A stretch of 64,000 nt of DNA from a virus. Within the stretch, counting starts at the first letter, position 1, and the number at the start of each line of letters is the position of its first letter. The notes under the pieces were generated by a model. The model worked only from the letters and a program-made list of their open reading frames with translations. It was not told the DNA's origin and searched no databases. Positions 34,790-43,840 of the stretch are shown piece after piece. The stretch is taken from positions 1 through 64,000 of the IMG/VR virus record IMGVR_UViG_3300032293_000813. One strand, given 5' to 3'. Both the position numbers and the translations under genes were made by a program.

Positions 34790-35702
34790 AATATTCGTAT
34801 GTCTTTTTTAATGCTGATTCAAACCCCAATGTAGGTAATAATCCAATTTGTTCTTGTTTAGTTGTATCCATCTGTCTTCTCAAATCTCCGTTTGGTTTAG
34901 ATGTATTCCAATTTATTTTTAAATCCTTTCCACTAATCTTAATAAGTGTTTCTATCATTGATTTAATTGTAATCTCTTCTCCTGCTCCAAAGTTAATTGT
35001 AGTATGAAGTTTACTTGTATATAATCTAAGAATCACATCTGCTACATCTCCCGCATATACAAAATCTCTAATAGGTGAACCATCTCCCCATGCTTCAATC
35101 TCATCCGTTGCTTCTACAATCTTTTTAATAGTAGATGCAATTACAGTTCCGTTTCCTGTAAAATCATCATATTCCCCAAAGATATTAGCTGGTCGAATGA
35201 TAGCCCAATTGTGGTAGTTATATTGAACTGAATAGGCTTCCAATAAAATCTCACCCATTCTCTTACTCCACGATGGAAACCAATCTGCTTCTCCAGGTAG
35301 AGTTTTCCACACATCATCTTCTACAAACTTTTCAGCAGGTGCATATACTCCTACTGAACTTACAAATACTAACCAAATGTTTTGCAATGCACATTGATTG
35401 ATTATCTCTGTATTAATTTTAAAAGATGGATAAAGGAAATCTACTGGCTTTTGTTTTGCTCTGATTGGCGAACCTTTTACCCCAAAGCAATTGAATACTG
35501 CATCGAACTTATGGTTCATAAATAGGTATTCTATTGCAAATGGTTTTGTTAAATCATCTTGAATGAATTCCCAGCCATTTGATGGAAGTTGTTTTCCTTT
35601 TTTCAAATCAACTCCTACAACCTGATACCCTTCGTTCAAACACTTTTTTAATAGGTGAGTTCCCACTAACCCATTTACTCCTGTAATTAAAACCTTTTTC
35701 AT
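34773..35702 (-). CDS. NAD(P)-dependent epimerase/dehydratase (extended SDR)
   Basis: 309 residues. GVNGLVGTHLLKKCL (Rossmann), VFVSSVGVYAP (Ser strand), FPSWSKRMGEILLEAY, IRPANIFGEYDD, and AWGDGSPIRDFVYAGDVADV. It is a close relative in plan of the adjacent SDR at 33830. The usual catalytic Tyr of Y-x-x-x-K is absent here too (P-S-W-S-K). Start and stop overlap the neighbours (4 and 17 nt). Likely NDP-hexose epimerase, dehydratase or reductase for the glycan made by this operon; exact sugar unknown. Confidence 0.8.
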   Translation of the reverse strand: MKKVLITGVNGLVGTHLLKKCLNEGYQVVGVDLKKGKQLPSNGWEFIQDDLTKPFAIEYLFMNHKFDAVFNCFGVKGSPIRAKQKPVDFLYPSFKINTEIINQCALQNIWLVFVSSVGVYAPAEKFVEDDVWKTLPGEADWFPSWSKRMGEILLEAYSVQYNYHNWAIIRPANIFGEYDDFTGNGTVIASTIKKIVEATDEIEAWGDGSPIRDFVYAGDVADVILRLYTSKLHTTINFGAGEEITIKSMIETLIKISGKDLKINWNTSKPNGDLRRQMDTTKQEQIGLLPTLGFESALKKTYEYYDKHK

Positions 35703-36919
35703 ATTATATTTTTATAACTTTCAGTTGAACTAAATTGTTTTTTTAAATCCCCTATTGTTTCCTTAATCATATCGGAGAACTTATATTCAAAAAACTTACT
35801 CTTATTATGTTCTATTTTATCTATGTTCTTTTTATACCATTCTAAGATACCATTTCCTCCTATATTATATATTCGTTTTACTTCTTTTAATGCTGAATTT
35901 AACCTAATTTCGCTATCATCTATTGAATCAAATGAATAATCTATCAAATCCTCATATAATTCAAATCCTAAATCTTTTATATGTGTATGAGTGTTAACAT
36001 CACCTATTACCAAATATGGGTGGCAGTTTGCGATACCCTTAAAACTCTTCTCTGTTAGGTTTAAACTATTAGTATCACAGGTTGTCTCTGTTATTATGTT
36101 AAATACTGTATCCGCATAATGAGATTTGGTAGTGTATCTAAGACTAGAAAAAACATCATTTTGATAATTAGGATAATCCCAATCCAATATATTAAATCCT
36201 TTTTCTTCAAATTGGTTAAACCATGCTATTAAATCATATAGTTCATCTTTATCCGAACGTAATCTATTTCTATCAAAATTACCATTCTTTATTAGTATCG
36301 ATACATAACTATCATCTATTATCCCCGTCTTCATCAACCATAATAATAATTGAACTCTAAATGGTTTAGTTGTATTCTTATTATAACTTAAGAAAAACTT
36401 CTTCTTTTCAGAATCTATATATTCATCGGTTGAAAGTAATCCAATGATGGTATTATTATGTTCAATTGGGGTATGTAATATATCTTTATAATGGTCAGCC
36501 AAAAACCCCAATAGATATGGTTTGTATATTACATCTATCATTTTTTTATACACACTTACATTTGCGTTATTAGTTATAATACACACTTGATGATTAGCTA
36601 ATCCAACTCTATTTTTTAATTGAATTAGTTTTTCTATAAATTGATTAGGTGTTCCTCCTTCGTGAAAATTAGTAAATGTTAATTTTACATTAGGTTTATC
36701 TTTCACCGATTCAAATACAGATTTAATATATTCTATATTTTCATCAAATATATGTGGTAAGAATCCACCCCTTATCGAGAAATTCCATATTATAGGCTCG
36801 TCTGTTAGTTTAATAGTCTTCATTTGAAACCCATACTCCCAGTCTAAATTTGATATCTCACAAAACCCATTTCCATTTGGAATATTACGGAAATCTTCAT
36901 TTTCATAATAAAACTTCAT
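35699..36919 (-). CDS. Glycosyltransferase-like protein, EK-x-FK family, copy 2
   Basis: 406 residues. The C-terminal motif SLNLTEKSFKGIANCHPYLVIG..THIKDLGFELYEDLIDYSFD aligns by eye with copies at 31087 and 36903. The middle carries FFLSYNKNTTKPFRVQLLLWLMK, matching RFNFLCFNRVPKAHRVSLLVKLTK in copy 3, so copies 2 and 3 are closest. No signal or membrane segment is seen. Probable transferase of the same glycan programme. Overlaps of 4 nt downstream and 17 nt upstream point to coupled translation. Confidence 0.5.
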   Translation of the reverse strand: MKFYYENEDFRNIPNGNGFCEISNLDWEYGFQMKTIKLTDEPIIWNFSIRGGFLPHIFDENIEYIKSVFESVKDKPNVKLTFTNFHEGGTPNQFIEKLIQLKNRVGLANHQVCIITNNANVSVYKKMIDVIYKPYLLGFLADHYKDILHTPIEHNNTIIGLLSTDEYIDSEKKKFFLSYNKNTTKPFRVQLLLWLMKTGIIDDSYVSILIKNGNFDRNRLRSDKDELYDLIAWFNQFEEKGFNILDWDYPNYQNDVFSSLRYTTKSHYADTVFNIITETTCDTNSLNLTEKSFKGIANCHPYLVIGDVNTHTHIKDLGFELYEDLIDYSFDSIDDSEIRLNSALKEVKRIYNIGGNGILEWYKKNIDKIEHNKSKFFEYKFSDMIKETIGDLKKQFSSTESYKNII

Positions 36920-38171
36920 CTGCTAATTTTTTAAAATATTCTGTACAACTTTCTCTCTTCCAAAAATTGAAAGCAACACTTTGGTTATACTCTAATATAT
37001 CCTTTGCCTGAGAATATAGTTTATGTAATGTATCTCTGTCGTTTATATCCGTTATCAATTTAACTACTGCATCCATTCTATCTTTAGGAGATATAATATC
37101 ATCATAACTCTCATCCCATAAATCTCCAAATGTTTTGAATCCATAACTCCTTAATCTTTCCAAATGTTTATATGGAGCAAGAAATACTCCTAAATGTAAA
37201 TTAATAAATGGTTTGAAACTCTTTTCAGTTAAATGCTCTTCATTATTCTCAAACGATGTTTCGGTTACAATACTACAATAAGAGTTATCATAACTTTGTT
37301 TATAATGAGTAGTTTTAGTATCACCAAAATATTCAAATATATTTTTAGATTCAGGTTCATATATAGTTTTCTTTTTAGTAACAAAGAAATATCTTAATTC
37401 CTTTTCTAAACTATATAATTCTTTTCTATCAAAGTATTTTGAAAAATGTTGAACATCAAATATGTTTTTTCCTTTATGTTTTGTTTCACCGTAAAATGGC
37501 AAGAATTCATTAGGGGCAAACAACATAGACCAATCTGTGTTGGATATCACTCCTTCTTTTGTTAATTTTACCAACAATGAAACTCTATGTGCTTTTGGAA
37601 CTCTATTAAAACATAAAAAATTAAATTTACGAACTACATCCTCAAATGTTCTTTTTTCAAATTTGTATCCTAATTCGTTTACCGTATTATCTTCTATTGC
37701 TTTATTTAATTGAAGAGAGGTATGCTCTAATAACCAATCTGTAATATGTAGATTCATCCCAATATCACCTATTGATTCATCGTAGTATTTAAATAAGTTT
37801 TTGTTAGCAAAGTGAATATAAAAAGATTCAGTATGTAGATTATTATCTTTTATTAACTGATATAGTTTCTTAAAGAACTCCTTATGGTCTCCGCCACCCT
37901 CATGCTCTCTTAATAATAAAACTTTAATTTTTTTATTATGTAAGAGTGATAAAATATTTTGAGAGAAAAATCCTTTTCTAAAAATACAATTAAAATCTGA
38001 GTTAAGTGATATTGGATAATATACATTTATACCATTCAATCCATCAACCGATAAATTGCGCGTAGATATGTACTCGGAACAATATGGGAATGTACACCCA
38101 TATTGATTTCCGTTAGGAAGTGGATTTCCATTTTCCCACTTATCAAATAAAAGATTTAGAATGCTATCCAT
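36903..38171 (-). CDS. Glycosyltransferase-like protein, EK-x-FKP family, copy 3
   Basis: 422 residues. It contains CSIVTETSFENNEEHLTEKSFKPFINLH then RLRSYGFKTFGDLWDESYDD, the family signature. Upstream is FLCFNRVPKAHRVSLLVKL, shared with copy 2. The N-terminal region (about 1-150) is alpha/beta and includes VLLLREHEGGG, compare FTNFHEGG in copy 2. It overlaps the TPP alpha-like gene by 16 nt. Substrates cannot be inferred. Confidence 0.5.
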   Translation of the reverse strand: MDSILNLLFDKWENGNPLPNGNQYGCTFPYCSEYISTRNLSVDGLNGINVYYPISLNSDFNCIFRKGFFSQNILSLLHNKKIKVLLLREHEGGGDHKEFFKKLYQLIKDNNLHTESFYIHFANKNLFKYYDESIGDIGMNLHITDWLLEHTSLQLNKAIEDNTVNELGYKFEKRTFEDVVRKFNFLCFNRVPKAHRVSLLVKLTKEGVISNTDWSMLFAPNEFLPFYGETKHKGKNIFDVQHFSKYFDRKELYSLEKELRYFFVTKKKTIYEPESKNIFEYFGDTKTTHYKQSYDNSYCSIVTETSFENNEEHLTEKSFKPFINLHLGVFLAPYKHLERLRSYGFKTFGDLWDESYDDIISPKDRMDAVVKLITDINDRDTLHKLYSQAKDILEYNQSVAFNFWKRESCTEYFKKLADEVLL

Positions 38172-38785
38172 TTCCCACTTCCGTAATGCGGATATTTTGA
38201 TTTGTAAGTATAATGAATTACATCAGATGGTACTTCTCTTTTAATATTCCAAGTAGCATCTGTAGGTGTATAAGTTGATACTCCATTATCTTCAACTACA
38301 AAGTATAATGGTAGGTCAAAGTTTCTGGCATACTTGTGAACTTCATAGAATATACCACTCTCAAAACTCATATCACCAACAAATACCCAAACCTTTTCAT
38401 TTCCCCCATCTTTCTTTATAGCAGATGCTACTCCTAATGCAATTGGCAAAGTTCCACCTACAATAGCGGATGCGTAAAATCTTTCTTCATGCTCACACAT
38501 TGTAATAGATTTACCTTCCTTAATTATTTCAGTAGCATAATCAGCTGATAATCCTTTCAATACCCAATGATAATGTGAACGCCAAGTTGAGAATACCCAA
38601 TCGGTTTCTTTAATTCTTTTAAAGATTTCAATTAATGAGGCTTCATTACCATTTGATAAATGTACCGGCCCTTTGATTTTACCAGCTTCCCATATATCAA
38701 CTATTGATTGCTCGAATCTAATCAGCTTTTCTTCTGTCCAATCGATATCTCTTACTATTGGATATTGTTCTAAATTTTTTATCAT
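38156..38785 (-). CDS. TPP-dependent enzyme, alpha-like subunit (E1-alpha type)
   Basis: 209 residues. It matches E1-alpha/transketolase PP domains: GPVHLSNGNEASL, STWRSHYHWVLKG, VGGTLPIALGVASAIK, then the TPP-magnesium motif VGDMSFESGIF...VVEDNGVSTYTPT. That is G-D-M, 26 residues, D-N (canonical GDG-x26-30-NN). Usual E1-alpha has 320-370 residues; the C-terminal part is absent. The partner Pyr-domain subunit is encoded 5.2 kb downstream (32405). The two are separated by GT-like, epimerase and SGNH genes, unusual because such subunits are normally adjacent. It overlaps the PLP gene (4 nt). Confidence 0.75.
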   Translation of the reverse strand: MIKNLEQYPIVRDIDWTEEKLIRFEQSIVDIWEAGKIKGPVHLSNGNEASLIEIFKRIKETDWVFSTWRSHYHWVLKGLSADYATEIIKEGKSITMCEHEERFYASAIVGGTLPIALGVASAIKKDGGNEKVWVFVGDMSFESGIFYEVHKYARNFDLPLYFVVEDNGVSTYTPTDATWNIKREVPSDVIHYTYKSKYPHYGSGKWIAF

Positions 38786-39639
38786 ATTAAAAGGTCACTT
38801 ATACAAACTCTATTTTTTTCAGAGCCTCTGTTTAAAGAATTATATTCATCTCCTCCGATACCAAACATTACACAATCGGTTTCTTCTAAATTAAGTTCTT
38901 TACAAACTTCAGAATACTTCCCCCCATATGTATCCCAATTGTAATCTACTGAGAAGTTATTCATCAATTCCAATCCCAATGCTGCTCCAAATCTGTTTAC
39001 CATTTGTTGCTCATTAAAAGCAGTTATACCATCATCTAATGTTCTGTATTCATTAACCATTCTAACTCCAACTCTCATGTGTTCCATCCCATAAAATGGC
39101 TTAGATAAAGAAAAACATATGGATTGAATACATTTATGATTTAAATTAACGTTTATATTTTTTGCCATTGGATAATATGCAAAATCTAATAAACATGGGA
39201 TACTATTTTCATCACAATAATTTAAAAAATCTTCCGTTAATAAAGGATGTTGTTTTCCGTAATCAGAAAATGGTACACTTAGGATAACCGCATCTCCATT
39301 CTTAATTTCATCATCTTCTATATAAGCCCAATTCCAATCATGTCTAAATGAACATTTATGATAAAAGAATTCTCCTTTAAAGAAGCGGAATCTTTTCTTT
39401 TTTTGAATTAAGTAGAAATGGTCAAATGCTTGAACAGTTCCATGTATATAACTAACATCGTGGTAAACTTCTAACCCACTTAATTTGTTATTTTTACTAC
39501 TCTTAATCCAACTTACGAATTTAGATTTAAATTTATCTAAAACCAAATCATCGTAAATAAGGTCTGTTCTTTTAAAATCAGTAATGAACTTCTTTACTAA
39601 TGGATTTGGTATAGGTTTCGCTCCTCTTAAATTCTTCAT
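38782..39639 (-). CDS. PLP-dependent aminotransferase-like protein (fold type I, short)
   Basis: 285 residues, about 100 shorter than class I/II aminotransferases. The PLP core is visible: AVILSVPFSDYGKQH, then the pyridine-N Asp in CLLDFAYYPM (D152), and the Schiff-base Lys in CFSLSKPFYGMEHMRVGVRM (K180, with an R-x-G downstream). The C-terminal substrate-binding small domain is reduced. It may aminate a keto-sugar or keto acid made by the TPP enzyme (inference from adjacency). It overlaps the 39578 gene by 62 nt, the largest overlap here. The ATG at 39639 is kept because no later Met precedes the core closely. Confidence 0.65.
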   Translation of the reverse strand: MKNLRGAKPIPNPLVKKFITDFKRTDLIYDDLVLDKFKSKFVSWIKSSKNNKLSGLEVYHDVSYIHGTVQAFDHFYLIQKKKRFRFFKGEFFYHKCSFRHDWNWAYIEDDEIKNGDAVILSVPFSDYGKQHPLLTEDFLNYCDENSIPCLLDFAYYPMAKNINVNLNHKCIQSICFSLSKPFYGMEHMRVGVRMVNEYRTLDDGITAFNEQQMVNRFGAALGLELMNNFSVDYNWDTYGGKYSEVCKELNLEETDCVMFGIGGDEYNSLNRGSEKNRVCISDLLI

Positions 39640-40108
39640 ATAAACCTGTTATTTGCATTGTATATTTTGGCTCCATCCCCATATTTCCACTAAGGTGAAG
39701 TTCTCCATATCTAATTACTTTAAAATTCATTTTTCCCCATCCCACAAATGGTTCATCTAATATTTCAAAATAGTGACCACTTTTCCACGACTCCAAAAAG
39801 AAATTCAATCTACATACTTCCTCTTTACTACATCCATTCTTTTCTGAAAACTTATAGAATGTATCAAAATGAGAGGGTATTGTTTGACCCGGCATTTGTT
39901 TAATTACACTCAATGAATATTCTGAAAATATTGTTTTAGCAAAAGTATGATACTCCTCCGGTAATTCAAATGCCTGATAATACTGAGTGTTCTTATCCGT
40001 ATATCCTGCCACTATGTAAGCAATATTCTGAGCATCATAGTTATCCGAATTACCTAAACTTACGTTATCCGAAAGTGTATCAAATTTTATGTTATGTATT
40101 GTTAGCAT
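39578..40108 (-). CDS. 2OG/Fe(II) oxygenase-like cupin protein
   Basis: 176 residues. SVIKQMPGQTIPSHFDTFYKF contains H80-x-D82. RLNFFLESWKSGHYFEILDEPFVGW follows, then a distal His (H138 in GELHLSGNM). The arrangement is that of double-stranded beta-helix hydroxylases. The Arg that should hold 2OG is not clear (a Lys lies 10 residues on), so confidence is moderate. It lies between the epimerase at 40092 (17-nt overlap) and the PLP gene, suggesting hydroxylation of an intermediate. Confidence 0.5.
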   Translation of the reverse strand: MLTIHNIKFDTLSDNVSLGNSDNYDAQNIAYIVAGYTDKNTQYYQAFELPEEYHTFAKTIFSEYSLSVIKQMPGQTIPSHFDTFYKFSEKNGCSKEEVCRLNFFLESWKSGHYFEILDEPFVGWGKMNFKVIRYGELHLSGNMGMEPKYTMQITGLYEEFKRSETYTKSISKEVHY

Positions 40109-41060
40109 ATCCTAATGGGAATCCGTTTCTAAATTCAGATGTCATTCTAGGTATAAGTACTTGATAGGTTTTAATCAACTCTTCAATCCCATCATCTAAA
40201 CTATACTTAGGTTTCCAATCTGTTTTCTCTATCTTTTCATTCGATACTATATAATCTCTCTTATCAGGGTCTTCATAGAAATCCGAATAAGTGATTGCAA
40301 AATCAGGAATATATTGTTGTATCTTCTCTAATAATTCTTGTTTACTCAAATTAGCATCACTCAATCCTACATTATATACATTATGTTTCATAGTTTCATA
40401 GTTATGCAATCCATGATAGAATACTCTACTAACATCTTGTATATGAATGAAATTTCTTTTAAAATGTCTTTCAAACACAACAATATATTTGTCGGTTAAT
40501 GCTTTATAAACAAATTCGTTTACTAATAAATCCGTTCTCATTCTCAGAGATGAACCAAATACGGTTGCTAATCTAAAACAAACTGCAGATGTTGATTCCA
40601 TTAATAACTTCTCCGCTGCAACTTTACTCTCCCCATAAACTGATATAGGATTCAATGGTGATTCTTCTGTGCAAAACTTACCATCTTCACCAACACCATA
40701 TCCACTATTTGTATTTGGATATAATATCATCTGTTGGTCGGAAACTACTTTTGCGATATTTTCAATCTGATTGTAGTTTATTTCCCATGCTAACTTAGGG
40801 TCTTTTGCACACGCAGGAAATCCTACGATGGCAGCCAATGGTATTACAACATCATGTGTTCCCACTAGCTTCGTTAAAAGTGCTTCGTTCCTAACATCAC
40901 CATAGATGAAGTTATATCGTTTGTTAGCGGTAAACGCCAAAGGTGATATTTGATTGAATGATAGGTTATCTAATACTGTAACTTCGTGCCCTAAACTTAA
41001 AAAGTTATCGGTAATTACAGAACCTAAGTAACCTGCTCCTCCTGTTATTAAAATTTTCAT
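40092..41060 (-). CDS. NAD-dependent nucleotide-sugar epimerase (UDP-glucose 4-epimerase-like)
   Basis: 322 residues. Rossmann GGAGYLGSVITDNFL (7-21), VTVLDNLSFNQ, GDVRN, LAAIVG, the Ser/Thr strand LYPNTNSGYG, and the intact catalytic pair in SVYGESKVAAEKLL (Y-x-x-x-K). RHFKRNFIHIQDVSR corresponds to the usual R-D-F/Y-I-H-V-x-D. Unlike the two SDR proteins at 33830 and 34773, the catalytic Tyr is present. Probably interconverts an NDP-sugar. It overlaps the LamG gene by 4 nt. Confidence 0.85.
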   Translation of the reverse strand: MKILITGGAGYLGSVITDNFLSLGHEVTVLDNLSFNQISPLAFTANKRYNFIYGDVRNEALLTKLVGTHDVVIPLAAIVGFPACAKDPKLAWEINYNQIENIAKVVSDQQMILYPNTNSGYGVGEDGKFCTEESPLNPISVYGESKVAAEKLLMESTSAVCFRLATVFGSSLRMRTDLLVNEFVYKALTDKYIVVFERHFKRNFIHIQDVSRVFYHGLHNYETMKHNVYNVGLSDANLSKQELLEKIQQYIPDFAITYSDFYEDPDKRDYIVSNEKIEKTDWKPKYSLDDGIEELIKTYQVLIPRMTSEFRNGFPLGYANNT

Positions 41061-41794
41061 TCTCCTTTTATTTTATCTAAAATTCTATTTTGTATATCAT
41101 TTACATTATAATCTTGATATAAGAATCCATGATTCCCATTACCACTATAATCCCAAACTTTAAATCTGTTAATCTTATCTTTTAGGAATCTATATCTTGC
41201 TAAAGTAAATCTTCTAGTTATTTCACTATTAAACAAATCCATTTCTTCCTTTGATAATGCCTTTTCCATAATAACTACATCATCTATATTACCTTTATAC
41301 CACCAACTATATTGTTTCAAATGGTCTTCGATATAATGGGGTGCTCCTGCTCCTATATAGAAAGGTGTGTTATCATAATTTATAACTTCCGTTTTAAACT
41401 TATGTTCTCTATCGATTCCATTAACTCTAATTCTAAAAACTTTATTAGTATAATCAACACTATAGAATACTTCATTCCACTCTCTATCGAAATCATATGG
41501 GTCTGAAAAAGAAATATTCTCTTTATCCAATACACCTGTCAGCCATAATTGATTTGATATTACAAATAAATCATCTTGCTTATTTATAAAACATCCACTA
41601 TGAAGACCTGATTTTGAGAATACTGCATATACCTCATTACCCTTTTCTTCTATCTTAGGAGTTCTAAACTTAGCATAGGCCGTAAAATCATGCTGAAAGA
41701 ATGTTTTAAAGTTTGGTTTCTTAGATGTATTGAAAGATGAATTCTCCCATACTTTATAACTCAAATCTTTATCAAAATTTACATATTGTGTCAT
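41057..41794 (-). CDS. LamG-like (concanavalin A-type) domain protein, copy 1
   Basis: 245 residues with no signal peptide. The central part fits Laminin_G_3 domains: TAYAKFRTPKIEEKGNEVYAVFSKSG, WNEVFYSVDYTNKVFRIRVNG, TPFYIGAGAP, WWYKGNIDDVVIMEKALSKEEM. The end is the typical WDYSGNGNHGFLY. LamG folds bind sugars or proteins. The gene directly precedes a radical SAM gene downstream (TAATG overlap). The same LamG-then-radical-SAM pair is repeated at 43172-45231, so the two are probably partners. Confidence 0.75.
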   Translation of the reverse strand: MTQYVNFDKDLSYKVWENSSFNTSKKPNFKTFFQHDFTAYAKFRTPKIEEKGNEVYAVFSKSGLHSGCFINKQDDLFVISNQLWLTGVLDKENISFSDPYDFDREWNEVFYSVDYTNKVFRIRVNGIDREHKFKTEVINYDNTPFYIGAGAPHYIEDHLKQYSWWYKGNIDDVVIMEKALSKEEMDLFNSEITRRFTLARYRFLKDKINRFKVWDYSGNGNHGFLYQDYNVNDIQNRILDKIKGE

Positions 41795-43179
41795 TATCTA
41801 AGGTTTTTACATAAGTTCCAAAATTCTTCTAACTCTGGAAATGTTTTTAAGAAATCAGTTCCTCTTCTTCTATCATGCTCAGTAAAGAACCTAAAAAAAT
41901 CTTTTCTATCTCTTTTTAATGAGTGTTCTTCTTTCGGTGCAGTTACTACATCATATATTCTTCTTAATTTATGAATCTCCACATCGGTATATCCTATTGG
42001 ATTTTGCGTTCCTAATGTTTCATAGAAATCCATTAATTGCGCTTGCTCATAAACTTCTTTGTGCCAATCATCTGTTATAATGTTTGCCGCCTGATGGTTT
42101 GGATGTCTTAAATAAGAACTATCCAATCCAATTGGGTAGAACCAATATCTATCTGTGTTGGTAAATTGTTGTTTCAATTTATACACATCTTCTATTAATC
42201 CTTTATATGAAGGAATACTCAATACATTATAAGTTCCCATAATAGAAATAGTAAGTTTAGGAATCTCTTCCAATAACTCTGCGCATCTATCATACCATTG
42301 GTTATAATCAAACCCATTTCTAATATATTCCGATTGCTTACCTTTACCATCGCAAGATGTAAATAAGACAAACTCTCTAACCAATCCTTCTCCACTAATT
42401 CTTTTAATCTTCTCCTTTGCCATTTGATATAACTTATCAGGTGCACCTAAGTTAGAATTGATTGCCAACTTTAACTTTGGATTAGGATTATCGATTACAT
42501 AATCAAATACCTTAAAGGTATCTTTGTGTAAAAGGGGTTCACCACCGGTAATTCTAAAGTTTAGAAGGTCTTTATATAAATCAGGCCACCACTTCCAAAA
42601 TGCTTCCACATAAGGATTATGTTCAGTTTGCTTAAATGGTTGCTTACCATCTCTGATTAATTGGTCTAAACTATTATGTCGGGTCGAAGTTGGATACGCA
42701 CCAAATTGTTCAATCTCATCCCACCATTGTGTAGAGAATTGTGGATAACAATATGAACATTTAAAGTTACATACATTTGAGAACGATACTTCAACGTATG
42801 AAGGGTTTACATCCTCTAAGTAAGAACTATTTTTAATCTCTTCATAATAAGGTAATGCCCACTCTTCCGCAGATTTAAAAGTTCTATCTGAAAACTCATT
42901 TGAGCTATCTTCAACTTTCCAACAATAATCGCATTCATTTGGTTTGATACCTTGCAACATTTCTCTTCTCAATTCCTTTTTGTATTTGGTATTGTGAAGT
43001 GCGGATGGGTTACCTTCCAATTCTTCAGGTACAATTTTATGTAATCCAGGATGGTGGCAAGAGTGATTCTGCCCTATATGTAAATGTAGGGTAACTTGTT
43101 TCCACTTAGCTAAACAAAATCCTTGTCCAACTGAATTTAGTTTTTTCCTTATTTCGGAATATCTCTCTATATTATCCAT
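41794..43179 (-). CDS. Radical SAM enzyme (twitch-type), copy 1
   Basis: 461 residues. The radical SAM cluster motif is C-NFK-C-SY-C (C137, C141, C144) in VSFSNVCNFKCSYC. FRITGGEPLLHKDTF (about 208-222) is the SAM-binding GGEP. INSNLGAP and FVLFTSCDG follow. The N-terminal region carries C22 (GFCLAKW), C41 (HSCHHP) and C83/C86 (CDYC), which could hold another Fe-S cluster. These positions are conserved in the copy at 43837. Radical SAM enzymes of this type modify peptides or small molecules; the substrate here is unknown. The neighbouring LamG proteins and GT7-LamG fusions suggest a shared glycoconjugate target. Confidence 0.8.
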   Translation of the reverse strand: MDNIERYSEIRKKLNSVGQGFCLAKWKQVTLHLHIGQNHSCHHPGLHKIVPEELEGNPSALHNTKYKKELRREMLQGIKPNECDYCWKVEDSSNEFSDRTFKSAEEWALPYYEEIKNSSYLEDVNPSYVEVSFSNVCNFKCSYCYPQFSTQWWDEIEQFGAYPTSTRHNSLDQLIRDGKQPFKQTEHNPYVEAFWKWWPDLYKDLLNFRITGGEPLLHKDTFKVFDYVIDNPNPKLKLAINSNLGAPDKLYQMAKEKIKRISGEGLVREFVLFTSCDGKGKQSEYIRNGFDYNQWYDRCAELLEEIPKLTISIMGTYNVLSIPSYKGLIEDVYKLKQQFTNTDRYWFYPIGLDSSYLRHPNHQAANIITDDWHKEVYEQAQLMDFYETLGTQNPIGYTDVEIHKLRRIYDVVTAPKEEHSLKRDRKDFFRFFTEHDRRRGTDFLKTFPELEEFWNLCKNLR

Positions 43180-43840
43180 ATTTATTCGGTCTGGCTTTCG
43201 AAACGAAATCCATTATTTTATCGTGTTTAAATTTAACAGGCTCAGATATTAACCCATGATTACCATTTCCACTATTATCAAATATCTTAAAATTAGTTTT
43301 AGTATCCATATCCAACGAGGTATAAATTCCTTCTTCTTCTAATACAACATCTCTCTTTAAATTAAAAGATATTTCATGTGGTTCTAATGGTCTATCGTAT
43401 ATAACTAATCTACTCAATTCACCTTCCAATAAATTTTCATCGGTTGTTTTCTCATGAATATTATCAGCTAAAAAAGTAAAGTAATTATTCTCATCTACTA
43501 CTTTTGGATAGTCAGGTTTGAAATCAAAACTAACTACTTTATTTCCATTAAAATAAGTAAATTTATGTCTCTTATAATCAATGTTAATAAAGAAATCAAA
43601 TTCGTTTCCAATATCATCTACTATATAAGAATGATATGTTCCCAAATCTTGAAACTGAAAGTGTAATTTATCTTCCGAAATAATAAGTGTTTCAGTTGAT
43701 AGATTTCTTCTATATAAGTAACCTACTTTCTTTGTGCAATTATGTGAACCAGTAAATCTAATAGAATACCCTGCAACTAAGTCTGTAAACTTTTTTGTGT
43801 TGGTTTTATTATTGGATTCATTTTGTATTGTGAATATCAT
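43172..43840 (-). CDS. LamG-like domain protein, copy 2
   Basis: 222 residues. Strand pattern GYSIRFTGSHNCTKKVGYLYRR, EFDFFINIDYKRHKFTYFNGN, LLEGELSRLVIYDRPLEPHEI, ending FKIFDNSGNGNHGL. These are the same landmarks as the 41057 protein, and the two are divergent paralogues. It overlaps the downstream radical SAM gene by 8 nt and the upstream one by 4 nt. Carbohydrate binding is inferred from the fold family. Confidence 0.7.
   Translation of the reverse strand: MIFTIQNESNNKTNTKKFTDLVAGYSIRFTGSHNCTKKVGYLYRRNLSTETLIISEDKLHFQFQDLGTYHSYIVDDIGNEFDFFINIDYKRHKFTYFNGNKVVSFDFKPDYPKVVDENNYFTFLADNIHEKTTDENLLEGELSRLVIYDRPLEPHEISFNLKRDVVLEEEGIYTSLDMDTKTNFKIFDNSGNGNHGLISEPVKFKHDKIMDFVSKARPNKYG

Noticed and set aside
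42219-42446. Minus-strand frame of 75 codons inside radical SAM copy 1
   Set aside because: Out of frame within a conserved catalytic gene, and the composition is that of a shadow.
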